64,000 nt of DNA from Hoeflea sp038900095. Its GTDB lineage: Bacteria > Pseudomonadota > Alphaproteobacteria > Rhizobiales > Rhizobiaceae. The translations under genes were made by a program, and so were the position numbers. Under the pieces are notes generated by a model. That model was not told the DNA's origin, did not search any database, and saw only the letters and a list, made by a program, of their open reading frames with translations. The stretch lies in the NCBI RefSeq assembly GCF_038900095.1, contig NZ_JBBMQQ010000003.1, positions 310,001 to 374,000 of the forward strand. Reading direction: 5' to 3'. Positions 44,945-54,213 of this stretch are shown here, piece after piece (the first letter of the stretch is position 1; the number at the start of each line of letters is the position of its first letter).

Positions 44945-45922
44945 TTATCGCTCCTTGACGTAAGGCACACCGCCGGCACGCGGCGGGATGGCCTTGCCGA
45001 TGAACCCTGCAAGCAGGATCACGGTCAACAGATAGGGCAAGGCCTGCATGAACTGTACCGGGACCTCGCCGATGATCGGCAACTCGTTGCCCTGCATGCG
45101 GATCGACATGGCATCGAGGAAACCGAACAGCAGGCAGGCAAACATGACATTGACCGGCTTCCACTTGGCGAAGATCAGCGCGGCCAGCGCGATAAAGCCC
45201 TTGCCGGCGGTCATGCCCTTGACGAAGCCGGCGGTCATGGCCATCGACAGATAGGCGCCGGCAATGCCGCAGAGGATTCCGCAACAGATCACCGCCCGGT
45301 AGCGCAACCATGTGACCGAGATCCCGGCGGTATCGACCGCGCCGGGGTTTTCGCCCACCGCGCGCAGCCGCAATCCGAAGCGGGTGCGGTAAAGCACCCA
45401 CCAGGTGAACGGAACCAGCGCAAAGGCCAGATAGGTGAGCAGGAAATGCCCCGAAAGCAGGTTCGAATAGATCGACCCGATGACCGGGATATCGGCAATT
45501 TCAGCGGCAAAGGGCAGCTCGACCGTGGTGAAGCGGGCATCGCCGCTCAATTGCGGCGTCCGTCCACCTTGGCGAAACCAGGCCTGGCCGAGAATGACCG
45601 TGGCACCCAGTGCGATGAAGTTGATGGCCACGCCGGAGACGATCTGATTGCCGCGCTGGGTGATGGAGGCAAAGCCATGAACCAGCGCCAGGCAGACGGA
45701 AACGAAAACAGCCGCACAGATCCCGATGAAGGCCGAGCCGGTGACCGAAGCCGCGGCACCGCCGGCAAAGGCGGCGGCGAGCATTTTGCCCTCAAGCCCG
45801 ATATCGAAGATGCCAGCACGCTCCGAGTAGAGGCCGGCGAGAGCGGCCAGGATCAACGGCACCGAAACACGAACGGTGGACTGCAGAATAACGATGAGGG
45901 TGTCAAAATATTCCATGATCAT
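44945..45922 (-). CDS. Nucleoside ABC transporter permease (YufQ/NupQ type)
   Basis: 325 residues with about eight to ten membrane spans, of the BPD_transp_2 (RbsC/BMP transporter) family. Family marks include LYSERAGIFDIGLEGKMLAAAF near the N-terminus and RYRAVICCGILCGIAGAYLSM near 210-230. It pairs with the next permease and an RbsA-like ATPase. Relatives import nucleosides. The start overlaps the stop of the preceding permease gene by one base (TAATG). Confidence 0.92.
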   Translation of the reverse strand: MIMEYFDTLIVILQSTVRVSVPLILAALAGLYSERAGIFDIGLEGKMLAAAFAGGAAASVTGSAFIGICAAVFVSVCLALVHGFASITQRGNQIVSGVAINFIALGATVILGQAWFRQGGRTPQLSGDARFTTVELPFAAEIADIPVIGSIYSNLLSGHFLLTYLAFALVPFTWWVLYRTRFGLRLRAVGENPGAVDTAGISVTWLRYRAVICCGILCGIAGAYLSMAMTAGFVKGMTAGKGFIALAALIFAKWKPVNVMFACLLFGFLDAMSIRMQGNELPIIGEVPVQFMQALPYLLTVILLAGFIGKAIPPRAGGVPYVKER

Positions 45923-47055
45923 TACTCCGCCGCTGGCAGGGGTTTGTCGGAGCTGGCTCCGCCAAGTGTGGCAAAGAACGCGGTGATGGCCGGGCGGAAC
46001 ATGTTCTCGAGGGCACCGGCGAACAGGATCACCAGTCCCTGGATGATGGTAATCATGTCACGCGAGATCTGCGGCATCTCGAACGAGATTTCCGCGCCGC
46101 CCTGATACAGCATGCCGAAAAGGATGGCGGCAGGAACAATGCCGACCGGATGCGACCGGCCCATCAGGGCCACGGCGATCCCGACGAACCCGGCGCCGCC
46201 GACAAAATCAAGCTGCATGCGGTGCTGATCGCCCATGATCGGGTTCAGCGCCATCATGCCGGCCAGCGCGCCGGATATCATCATGGTGATGATGATGATG
46301 CGGCTCTGGCGAATGCCGGCATAGCTGGCTGCGCTGGGGCTGTGCCCCATGGTGCGGATTTCATAGCCAAGCCTGGTGCGCCAGACGATCACCCAGACGA
46401 CAAAGGCTGCGACCAGCGCCAGCAAAAACGACAGGTTGAACGGCGCACCACCAATGTCGAGACCGACGGAAGCCAGCAGCCAGTCGAGCCGCGGCAGCTG
46501 TCCGCTTTCGGTGAATGTCCGGGTCTGCGGTGCCATCGATCCCGCCGGCTTGAGCACGTCAACCAGGACATAGACCATCAGGCTCGAGGCGATGAAGTTG
46601 AACATGATGGTGGTGATCACAACATGGCTGCCGCGCTTGGCCTGCAGCCAGCCCGGAATCATCGCCCAGAAGCCGCCAACCAGTGCAGAGCCGATGATTG
46701 CTGCGGGGAAAATGACATACCAGGGCGCAAACTGGTCGAGCCAGAGGCAGGGCAGCGCCACGCCGAGGCCTGCGACATACGCCTGGCCCTCGCCGCCGAT
46801 ATTGAACAGGCCGCAATGGAAGGCGACGGCAACGGCCAGTCCGGTAAAAATGAAGTTGGTGGCATAATAGAGCGTGAAGCCGATGCCCTCGCCGTAGCCG
46901 AAAGCGCCTTCGATCAGCAGGCCCGCAGCGCGCAGCGGGCTTTCGCCAACCGCAAGCACAACCAGGCCCGCAACGAGAAAGGCAACAGCCAGATTGATCA
47001 GCGGGATAAGTCCGTAGTCCACCCAGGCGGGCAGCTTTGCATAGGGCACGCTCAT
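45922..47055 (-). CDS. Nucleoside ABC transporter permease (YufP/NupP type)
   Basis: 377 residues, the larger of the two BPD_transp_2 permeases. The hydrophobic N-terminal span (LIPLINLAVAFLVAGLVVLAV), the FNIGGEGQAYVAGLG loop and SYAGIRQSRIIIITMMISGALAGM are characteristic of this family. It overlaps the ATPase gene by 4 bp. Function is inferred from the family and from the adjoining nucleoside catabolic genes. Confidence 0.92.
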   Translation of the reverse strand: MSVPYAKLPAWVDYGLIPLINLAVAFLVAGLVVLAVGESPLRAAGLLIEGAFGYGEGIGFTLYYATNFIFTGLAVAVAFHCGLFNIGGEGQAYVAGLGVALPCLWLDQFAPWYVIFPAAIIGSALVGGFWAMIPGWLQAKRGSHVVITTIMFNFIASSLMVYVLVDVLKPAGSMAPQTRTFTESGQLPRLDWLLASVGLDIGGAPFNLSFLLALVAAFVVWVIVWRTRLGYEIRTMGHSPSAASYAGIRQSRIIIITMMISGALAGMMALNPIMGDQHRMQLDFVGGAGFVGIAVALMGRSHPVGIVPAAILFGMLYQGGAEISFEMPQISRDMITIIQGLVILFAGALENMFRPAITAFFATLGGASSDKPLPAAE

Positions 47056-48587
47056 TGTGCAGCCTCCTTGGTGTTTTCCACGCCGGCCATCAACAGGCCG
47101 AGTTCTCCTTCGCTGGCGTCCGGTGCCCGCTCGCCGACGATGCGGCCGTCAAACATCACCAGCACCCGGTCCGACAGGGAACGGATTTCGTCAAGCTCGA
47201 CGGAGACCAGCAGAACCGCCTTGCCGGCATCGCGCATTTCGATGATGCGCTTGTGAATGAATTCGATGGCGCCGACATCAACGCCGCGGGTCGGCTGACC
47301 GATGACGAGAACAGCGGGGTCGCGTTCGATCTCGCGCGCCAGCACGATCTTCTGCTGATTGCCGCCGGAAAAATTCGCGGTTTTCAGCCGCGGATTGGGC
47401 GGGCGGATGTCGTATTTCTCGATTTTTTCGGCTGCATCCTTACGGATCGCGTCGATGTTGAGAAACATGCCGCTGAGATATTTCGGGTCGTCGTGGTAGC
47501 CGAGAATGGAGTTCTCGCTCTCGTCGAACTTCAGCACCAGTCCCATATGCTGGCGGTCTTCGGGAACATGGGCGAGGCCGCGATGACGCAGTTCGGACGG
47601 ATCGGCCCGGCCGGTCACGTGGATCGGTTCGCCCTGCAGCAGCACCGTTCCCTTATCCGCGCGTCGAATCCCGGAAATCGCCTGCAGCAATTCGGACTGG
47701 CCATTGCCGGCAACCCCGGCGATGCCGACGATCTCTCCGGCGCGGACATCGAACGAGACATTCTTGACCATGTCGACGCCGCGGCTGTCACGCACCGTCA
47801 GGTTCTCGACCGAGAGCAGAACCTCGCCGGGCGATGCGGGTCCCTTTTCGACCTGCAGCAGAACGTGGCGGCCGACCATCAGTTCGGCGAGCTCCTCCAC
47901 CGACGTTTCCGCGGTTGTGCGGGTGGCAACCATTTCACCGCGCCGCATCACCGACACCTCGTCGGTGACAGCCATGATTTCGCGCAATTTGTGGGTGATC
48001 AGCAGGATGGTCTTGCCCTGGTCCTTGAGCTGCTCGAGGATGCGGAACAGGTGATCGGCTTCGGCCGGCGTGAGCACACCGGTGGGCTCGTCGAGGATCA
48101 GGATCTCGGCGCCGCGATAGAGGGCCTTGAGGATCTCGACGCGTTGCTGCAGACCAACCGGAAGCTCCTCGATGATCGCATCGGGATCAACTTCAAGCTC
48201 GTACTCTTCCTCGAGCCGCTTGAGTTCCTGGCGGGCCTTGGTGATGCCGGCGTTGAGAACCTGGCTTTCCTCGGCGCCCAGCATGATGTTTTCGAGCACG
48301 GTGAAATTCTCAACCAGCATGAAATGCTGGTGCACCATGCCGATGCCGACTGAAATCGCGGCATTCGGGTCCTTGATCACGGTCTTCTGGCCATCGACGA
48401 AAATGTCGCCGGTGTCAGCCTGATAGAAACCGTAGAGGATCGACATCAATGTCGACTTGCCCGCACCGTTCTCGCCGATGATCCCGTGAATCGTGCCCTT
48501 GCGCACACTCATGTTGATGTTCTTGTTGGCGTGAACGAGACCGAATTTCTTGTCGATCCCCTTCAGTTCAATGGCAATGTCGTTCAT
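47052..48587 (-). CDS. Nucleoside ABC transporter ATP-binding protein (YufO/NupO type)
   Basis: 511 residues with two ABC domains as in RbsA. The first has a full Walker A (GENGAGKSTLM), and LDEPTGVLTPAEAD. The second has a degenerate P-loop (GIAGVAGNGQSELLQAI), normal for this family, and signature FSGGNQQKIVLAREI. It powers import through the two permeases that follow. First gene of the seven-gene operon running to deoA; GAGGGG lies just before the ATG. No gene for the BMP-type binding protein is found here. Confidence 0.94.
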   Translation of the reverse strand: MNDIAIELKGIDKKFGLVHANKNINMSVRKGTIHGIIGENGAGKSTLMSILYGFYQADTGDIFVDGQKTVIKDPNAAISVGIGMVHQHFMLVENFTVLENIMLGAEESQVLNAGITKARQELKRLEEEYELEVDPDAIIEELPVGLQQRVEILKALYRGAEILILDEPTGVLTPAEADHLFRILEQLKDQGKTILLITHKLREIMAVTDEVSVMRRGEMVATRTTAETSVEELAELMVGRHVLLQVEKGPASPGEVLLSVENLTVRDSRGVDMVKNVSFDVRAGEIVGIAGVAGNGQSELLQAISGIRRADKGTVLLQGEPIHVTGRADPSELRHRGLAHVPEDRQHMGLVLKFDESENSILGYHDDPKYLSGMFLNIDAIRKDAAEKIEKYDIRPPNPRLKTANFSGGNQQKIVLAREIERDPAVLVIGQPTRGVDVGAIEFIHKRIIEMRDAGKAVLLVSVELDEIRSLSDRVLVMFDGRIVGERAPDASEGELGLLMAGVENTKEAAQ

Positions 48588-48711
48588 GTCCCCTCGACTT
48601 TTCTTATTTTCGCCATTCCCGGTTCAACTCCGGTCTCGAGCAATGCGCAGATGCGGCTCCTGCTCCCTGGGTTGGTGGGTCCGGGCCTTCCGAAAACCAT
48701 TCAAATTTTCG

Positions 48712-48751
48712 GGTCCTTGCTTTAGTCTCGACAGTTCTGAAAGCAAAGTCC
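48712..48751. promoter_or_regulatory. Inverted repeat upstream of the nucleoside transport operon
   Basis: GGTCCTTGCTTT (48712-48723) and AAAGCAAAGTCC (48740-48751) form an imperfect inverted repeat, two mismatches in twelve, with a 16-base spacer, about 125-165 bp before the ATPase start. The gap of 291 bp between the divergent operons holds no gene. A candidate regulator site; the regulator is not in the window. Confidence 0.4.
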
Positions 48752-48878
48752 AGAATCATTTGGAGATGTGCCTTTTTGGCCGTTTGTTATCAACACCGTC
48801 ACGGGACCACCTTGTGGAAGAGCCGCAGCGGCCCTTCGCCCCTTGCACTCTGCCACCCGGCATGATGAAAGCACGCAA

Positions 48879-49313
48879 ATGACGAGATCACCGCCACCAT
48901 CGCGCACCGGCTTCAAGGTCTTCCGGAGCCTTCAGACCCGCTGGGCCGACAATGATATGTATGGCCACATGAACAATGTGGTCCACTACCAGCTGTTCGA
49001 CACGGCCATCAATCACTGGCTGATCGAAGCCAAGCTGCTGGATCCGCTCAATGGCGCCATTGCCGGACTGGTGGTGGAAACCGGTTGCCGCTATCACGCC
49101 GAGGCGATGTTTCCGGACAGGATCACCGCCGGAATCCGCGTCGACCGGCTTGGCGGGTCGTCTGTGACCTACGGCATCGCACTGTTTCGCAATGACGAGG
49201 ACACGGCTTTTGCCGATGGCAAGTTTGTTCATGTCTATGTTGATCGCGCCACGCGGCGCCCGGTGCAACTGCCCGAGCCCTGGCGCGCCAAACTGGGGGA
49301 GATCGCTCAATGA
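48879..49313 (+). CDS. Acyl-CoA thioesterase (4-hydroxybenzoyl-CoA thioesterase family)
   Basis: 144 residues, hot-dog fold. The motif RWADNDMYGHMNNVVHYQLFD contains the catalytic Asp (in TRWADND) and the MGHMN-type helix start of the 4-HBT group. It likely hydrolyses an acyl-CoA; the acyl chain is unknown. The start at 48879 was taken because the homology begins soon after; the frame is open further upstream, but without similarity. It overlaps slyX by 4 bp. Confidence 0.87.
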   Translation: MTRSPPPSRTGFKVFRSLQTRWADNDMYGHMNNVVHYQLFDTAINHWLIEAKLLDPLNGAIAGLVVETGCRYHAEAMFPDRITAGIRVDRLGGSSVTYGIALFRNDEDTAFADGKFVHVYVDRATRRPVQLPEPWRAKLGEIAQ

Positions 49314-49540
49314 GCCAGACTGATTATTCCGACATGGATGTCGAATCCCGGCTGGTCCGGCTCGAGGAACAGGTCGCCTACCAGCAGGCGGCGATCGAGG
49401 ACCTGTCGCGGCAGCTGACGGAAGGCTGGAAAGAGAACGAAAAGCTCAGGCGCGAACTGGCGCGTCTCAGCGACCGGTTTCAGGACATCGAGGACCAGGC
49501 CGGCGGGCCGCCCGCCAATCAGCCACCGCCACACTGGTAG
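49310..49540 (+). CDS. slyX: SlyX family protein
   Basis: 76 residues: a heptad-pattern coiled coil (SRLVRLEEQVAYQQAAIEDLSRQL, then ENEKLRRELARLSDRFQDIE) followed by a proline-rich end with PPPHW, the hallmark tail of SlyX proteins. Function is not established. The start overlaps the stop of the thioesterase gene (ATGA). Confidence 0.92.
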   Translation: MSQTDYSDMDVESRLVRLEEQVAYQQAAIEDLSRQLTEGWKENEKLRRELARLSDRFQDIEDQAGGPPANQPPPHW

Positions 49541-49579
49541 GAGGCTGGCCCTCGGAAGTCTTGCCCGGTTGCCGTGCTG

Positions 49580-50410
49580 TCAATCAGCTTCGCATGCATA
49601 GCGGACGAATGCGAAGCGGCTGGCATCCGGTGCCCAGCAAGGCACATTGATTGTGCCCTGACCGCCAAACAGCGCCAGCAGGATCCGGACTGATCCGTCT
49701 GCCAGGTCAAGCAGCCGCAATTCAACATCGCGGTCGCGCGGATGGCCTTCGGTTCCCGGTTCATAGCTGAGATAGAGCACCGAGCGGCCATCGGGCGCAG
49801 GGTGGGGAAACCAGTTGACCCGGTCGTCGCCGGTCATCTGTTCGGGTGCGCCGCCGGCAACGGGGATGCGCCACAGCTCCATGGAGCCGCCGCGGTCGGA
49901 ATTGAACCAGATCCATCTGCCATCGGGCGAATAGTCCGGGCCATCATAGTGGCCGTTACCGCTGACAAGGTGGCGCTCGGCACCTCCGTCAACGCCAATC
50001 GTGTAGATCCCGAACTCCCCTTCACGGCGGCCGACATAGGCAAGCGTTTTGCCGTCGGGCGACCAGCCGTGCCACCAGGACGGCACCTTGGCGGTAACGC
50101 GGCGCGGCGTACCGCCGGTGACCGGCAACACCCAGATGCAGGAACCGCCGGTCCCGGTGGAATCGCTGATCGCCAGCCAGTTGCCATCGGGCGAAATGCC
50201 GTGGTCATTGTTGCACACGACCGCGTGGCCGGTGTCGACCGGAACAAGCGCCGGCGCATCGAGTGGTACCCGGAACATGCCGCCATCACCGTTGACCATC
50301 AGCGAAGTGCCGTCCGGCGTCCAGTTCGGGGCCTCGATCAGGCGCTCAGTCAACAGGACTTCCTCGACCGCACCGGTGGCGAGATCCTGGATGCAGAGTG
50401 TGCTGCGCAT
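49580..50410 (-). CDS. TolB-like WD40/PD40 beta-propeller protein
   Basis: 276 residues made of about six repeats of the PD40/TolB type, seen as recurring SPDGxxLA units (GISPDGNWLAISD, GWSPDGKTLAYVG, DYSPDGRWIWFNSD, APDGRSVLYLS). There is no signal peptide, so unlike TolB it should be cytoplasmic. The start overlaps the stop of the GH43 gene by one base (TGATG), so it is part of the sugar operon, as its last gene. It might bind or modify a sugar or lactone, but no catalytic motif can be named. Confidence 0.78.
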   Translation of the reverse strand: MRSTLCIQDLATGAVEEVLLTERLIEAPNWTPDGTSLMVNGDGGMFRVPLDAPALVPVDTGHAVVCNNDHGISPDGNWLAISDSTGTGGSCIWVLPVTGGTPRRVTAKVPSWWHGWSPDGKTLAYVGRREGEFGIYTIGVDGGAERHLVSGNGHYDGPDYSPDGRWIWFNSDRGGSMELWRIPVAGGAPEQMTGDDRVNWFPHPAPDGRSVLYLSYEPGTEGHPRDRDVELRLLDLADGSVRILLALFGGQGTINVPCWAPDASRFAFVRYACEAD

Positions 50411-52020
50411 CAGGCATCCACGGCGATATAGGAGAACCTGTCAAAGTCCGCGGTGATGGCACTGCCGGACGTGTCGAAGGCTGCCATTCCGACAAAGGCG
50501 CCGGTAAAGGACGCATGTTCGCCACGCCCGCCTTCATCCGAGATCACGCTGGCGTCCAGCACCGGCCCCACCGGTTGCCATTCCTTGCCGGAAGTGCGCC
50601 AGTAGAACTGCAGGTCCGCGCCATCTACGTTCATGGCAAGCTCGACCGGCTCCGCGCCTGGCAGGGCGACCGGATTGTCGAGCGGGAACTGCAGTTTTCC
50701 ATGCGGCCAGTCGCCGGGACAGCTCAAGATGGTCAGCACCCGTCCCAGTTCCTCGTGCCAGGTGACCGCCAGGTAGTGAAACTTGTGCCGATTGTAGTAA
50801 TGCACCAGTCCGGCAGCCTGCTGGAAATTGCGCGGCGTGAACGACACCGCCGTTTCGGCGCGGAAGCCCAGATGCTCCTGGCGTCTGGCCACCAGAGACT
50901 GCTCAAACCAGCTGCCGATGGATTCACGCGCGTGAAGCCGCAGGGCGGAACCGGTCATGGTGAAAATCCGCTCCGGATGCGGCGTGCGGAGCCACTGGAA
51001 TTCTTCGGGCAGCTTGTCGCCGGTGAACTCCCGGTGGATGGCCTCGTCCGGCAATTTGCGGCTCGCGGGATTGGGAGCGGGCACCTCGACATCGGGAACC
51101 AGGCCACCCTGGGCCAGACGCAGCCAGCCATCATCTCCCCAGACACATTTCTGGATGGCAGTCTCCCGTCCGAGCGGAGACCGGTGGATACCCGGCAATG
51201 GCCGCGAGCACAGATGGGTGTGGTAAACCGCGCCGCCGGGCGTCTCGACCATCTGGCCATGACCGGCGCGCTGCAGCACCGCGTCGGGCGCGTCCTTGGA
51301 GGTCATCAGGAACGTGTCGGGATGCAGCTCGTAAGGGCCGGTCAGATTGCGCGACCGCGCCATGGTGACGGCATGATCATAGCCGGTGCCGCCTTCGGCC
51401 ACGGTGATGTAGTACCAGCCGTCGCGCCTGAACAGGTGTGCGCCTTCAACCAGGCCATGAGAACTGCCGGCAAAGATGTTGACCGGTTCGCCGATCAGCT
51501 TGCCTGCGCCGGCATCATATTCCTGCGCCAGGATGCCTGCGAAAGCCGGGTGCTTCGGGTTGCCGCCAACCGAATCTGTGCGGTGGTTCCAGACCATGTT
51601 GAGGAACCATTTGCGGCCGTCATCATCGTGAAACAGCGACGGGTCGAAGCCGGACGAGTTGACGTAGACCGGATCGGACCAGGGGCCTGCAATATCGGGC
51701 GCGGCGACGATGTAGTTGTGCGCGTCCTTGAAGTTGCCGTCGAGGCGTTTGACGTCGGTGTAGACCAGCCAGAACAACCCGTCGGCCCAGGACAGGCACG
51801 GTGCCCAGATGCCGCAGGAATCCGGGTTGCCGCGCATGTCGAGCTGGCTGGCGCGATCGAGCGGCCGGCTGACAAGGCGCCAATTGACCAAATCCGTCGA
51901 GTGATGGATCTGGACGCCGGGATACCACTCAAAGGTCGAGGTGGCGATGTAATAGTCCGGTCCTGCCCGGCAGATCGAAGGGTCCGGATTGAAGCCGGGC
52001 AGAATCGGATTTCTGATCAT
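50410..52020 (-). CDS. Glycoside hydrolase family 43 beta-xylosidase-type enzyme
   Basis: 536 residues. The N-terminal five-bladed propeller is of GH43 type with the catalytic base Asp13 (FNPDPSICR), the pKa-modulating Asp126 (GFDPSLFHDDDG) and the acid Glu192 (LVEGAHLF). A C-terminal beta-sandwich (about 330-536) matches the GH43 C2 domain found in beta-xylosidases. There is no signal peptide, so imported oligosaccharides would be cut inside the cell. Xylo-oligosaccharides are the most likely substrates; arabinosides are possible. It overlaps the aldo/keto reductase gene by 4 bp. Confidence 0.9.
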   Translation of the reverse strand: MIRNPILPGFNPDPSICRAGPDYYIATSTFEWYPGVQIHHSTDLVNWRLVSRPLDRASQLDMRGNPDSCGIWAPCLSWADGLFWLVYTDVKRLDGNFKDAHNYIVAAPDIAGPWSDPVYVNSSGFDPSLFHDDDGRKWFLNMVWNHRTDSVGGNPKHPAFAGILAQEYDAGAGKLIGEPVNIFAGSSHGLVEGAHLFRRDGWYYITVAEGGTGYDHAVTMARSRNLTGPYELHPDTFLMTSKDAPDAVLQRAGHGQMVETPGGAVYHTHLCSRPLPGIHRSPLGRETAIQKCVWGDDGWLRLAQGGLVPDVEVPAPNPASRKLPDEAIHREFTGDKLPEEFQWLRTPHPERIFTMTGSALRLHARESIGSWFEQSLVARRQEHLGFRAETAVSFTPRNFQQAAGLVHYYNRHKFHYLAVTWHEELGRVLTILSCPGDWPHGKLQFPLDNPVALPGAEPVELAMNVDGADLQFYWRTSGKEWQPVGPVLDASVISDEGGRGEHASFTGAFVGMAAFDTSGSAITADFDRFSYIAVDA

Positions 52021-53060
52021 TTTCTCTTGGGTCCTTCACGCTCGGAGGATGCCGCCCACAGGTTGATGTCGGCATCGCGGGCATAGGTATCGATTTCAGC
52101 CAGTTCGGCCTCGGTGAATTCCTGCTTTTCGAGCGCACCGACGCAATCGATGATCTGTTGCGGCTTGCTGGCGCCAATCAACGCTGATGTAACGCGGCCA
52201 CCGCGAAGCACCCAGGCAAGCGCCATCTGCGCCAGTGTCTGGCCGCGGCGCTTGGCAATTTCGTTGAGCGCGCGGATGTTGCCAAGATTGCGCTCGTTGA
52301 GGAAACCTGCGTTGAGCGACTTTTCCTGCGCGGCGCGGCTGTCCTCGGGAATGCCGTTGAGATATTTGCCAGTCAGCATGCCCTGGGCCAGCGGCGAGAA
52401 GACGATCGATCCGATGCCCTCTTCGTCGAGCGTGTCGAGCAGGCCGTCGTCCTCGACCCAGCGGTTGATCATCGAATAGCTCGGCTGATGAATGAGGCAC
52501 GGCGTGCCAAGCTGCTTGAGGATCGCGGCGGCTTGCTTGGTCCGCTTCGAATTGTAGCTGGAGATACCGGCATAGAGGGCCCGGCCCGAGCGGACGATGT
52601 GATCGAGCGCCATCATGGTTTCTTCCAGCGGTGTGTCGGGGTCGAAACGGTGCGAATAGAAGATATCGACATAGTCGAGGCCCATGCGCTTTAGGCTCTG
52701 GTCGCAGCTGGAGATCAGGTACTTGCGGCTGCCCCATTCGCCGTAAGGCCCGGGCCACATGCCGTAGCCCGCCTTGGACGAGATGATCATTTCGTCGCGC
52801 AGGCCGTGGAAATCGGTCTTGAGGATTTCGCCGAAAGCCGTTTCGGCCGAGCCGGGAGGCGGGCCGTAATTGTTGGCGAGATCGAAATGGGTGATGCCCA
52901 GATCGAACGCGGTGCGGCACAGTTCGCGCTTGAGCTCATGCGGGGTATCCCCGCCGAAATTGTGCCAGAGACCGAGCGAAATCGCCGGCAGCTTGAGGCC
53001 GGACCGGCCGGTCCGGCGATAGCTCATGGAGTCGTAACGGTCGGGAGCAGGTGTCCACAT
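52017..53060 (-). CDS. Aldo/keto reductase (YghZ-like)
   Basis: 347 residues with a TIM-barrel AKR fold. The tetrad is Asp60 and Tyr65 (FDLANNYGPPPG), Lys96 (IISSKAGYGMWPGPYG) and His137 (FYSHRFDPD). The overall pattern (SYRRTGRSGLKLPAISLGLWHNFG) is that of the YghZ/Kv-beta-like branch, which reduces small aldehydes such as glyceraldehyde-3-phosphate. In this operon it may act on a sugar or sugar-derived aldehyde. Separated from the Gfo/Idh gene by only 2 bp. Confidence 0.92.
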   Translation of the reverse strand: MWTPAPDRYDSMSYRRTGRSGLKLPAISLGLWHNFGGDTPHELKRELCRTAFDLGITHFDLANNYGPPPGSAETAFGEILKTDFHGLRDEMIISSKAGYGMWPGPYGEWGSRKYLISSCDQSLKRMGLDYVDIFYSHRFDPDTPLEETMMALDHIVRSGRALYAGISSYNSKRTKQAAAILKQLGTPCLIHQPSYSMINRWVEDDGLLDTLDEEGIGSIVFSPLAQGMLTGKYLNGIPEDSRAAQEKSLNAGFLNERNLGNIRALNEIAKRRGQTLAQMALAWVLRGGRVTSALIGASKPQQIIDCVGALEKQEFTEAELAEIDTYARDADINLWAASSEREGPKRK

Positions 53061-53062
53061 GG

Positions 53063-54208
53063 TCAGACGTCTTTCTTGTTAAGGAGCGCCGCCGCCTCTT
53101 CGATACCGAGAGGTGCCGGTTGCTCGCAGCTGGTGGAGGGACGAATGAATTCGCCGGTTTCCCCAGAATGAAGGATCGCGGTCATGACGTCCACCACGTG
53201 AAGCGCAAACTCCAGCGAACAGCGGTGCGGCCGGTTTTCGAGGATGGCCATCGCCATGTCGGCGAGACCCGCCGTGCGGTAATTGGCCATCATGCCCTGA
53301 TTGTGCTCCTGGTTGGGCACGCCGAGCGGATGATCCCATTCAGGCAAGGCGCGGGTCTCGCCGCCCTGCCCGACAAGTTCGACCTTGCCGCCAAAGAAGT
53401 TCGGATCGGGAACGATCAGGCTGGCTTCTGTGCCATAGAGCTCCATCGGCCGGTGGCCGTGAGCCTTCACATCCCAGCTGGCGCCAAGGGTGACAACCGC
53501 ACCATTGGCGAATTCGAGAATGGCGTGCACCGTCGTCGGGGTCTCGACCGTGATCATCTCGCCGTTGCGCGGCTCGGAGGTGATCTTGCGCTCAGGGCTC
53601 GGGATCGAGGACATGGCCGCGACGCGGGCAACCGGCCCGATCAGCTGTACCAGGTTGGAAATATAGTAAGGCCCCAAATCGAGCACCGGGCCGCCGCCGG
53701 GCTTGAAGAAGAAATCCGGATTGGGATGCCAGTGCTCCATGCCGGGGCTGAGCACATGACAGGTACCGCCGGTGATGCGGCCGGCAGCGCCCGTTTCAAC
53801 CAGGTGGCGCGCCAGCTGGTGGGCACCCCCGAGGAAGGTGTCGGGGGCGGAACCGACACGCAGGCCCTTCCTGGCGGCCCGGTCGGCGAGATCGCGGCCT
53901 TCTTCAACGGAGAGCACGAAGGGCTTTTCCGAATAGACATGCTTACCCGCGTCCAGCACCTGGGCCGATACCGCGTAGTGCACTGCAGGCACCGTCAGAT
54001 TGACGACCATGTCGATATCATCGGCGGCGAGCAGATCCTCGACACTTTCTGCCCGGATGCCATATTCCGCCGCGCGGGCCCTGGCTGCCTCCGGGTTGAT
54101 ATCGGCGCAGGCGCGGACCTCGATGCCCTTGAACAGGGGCGCAAGGCCCAGGTAGGAAGTCGAGATATTGCCGCAGCCGATGATGCCTACACCAAGAACT
54201 TTCGTCAT
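53063..54208 (-). CDS. Gfo/Idh/MocA family oxidoreductase
   Basis: 381 residues: an N-terminal NAD(P)-binding Rossmann domain (LGVGIIGCGNISTSYL) with the EKPFVLS motif near 95-101 containing the conserved Lys, and a C-terminal GFO_IDH_MocA domain with GGGPVLDLGPYYISNLVQLIG. Such enzymes oxidise or reduce sugars, inositols or their derivatives. The ATG at 54208 has GGAG 8 nt upstream. It lies 5 bp after the TIM-barrel isomerase gene, a common pairing in sugar operons. Confidence 0.93.
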   Translation of the reverse strand: MTKVLGVGIIGCGNISTSYLGLAPLFKGIEVRACADINPEAARARAAEYGIRAESVEDLLAADDIDMVVNLTVPAVHYAVSAQVLDAGKHVYSEKPFVLSVEEGRDLADRAARKGLRVGSAPDTFLGGAHQLARHLVETGAAGRITGGTCHVLSPGMEHWHPNPDFFFKPGGGPVLDLGPYYISNLVQLIGPVARVAAMSSIPSPERKITSEPRNGEMITVETPTTVHAILEFANGAVVTLGASWDVKAHGHRPMELYGTEASLIVPDPNFFGGKVELVGQGGETRALPEWDHPLGVPNQEHNQGMMANYRTAGLADMAMAILENRPHRCSLEFALHVVDVMTAILHSGETGEFIRPSTSCEQPAPLGIEEAAALLNKKDV

Positions 54209-54213
54209 GCCGG

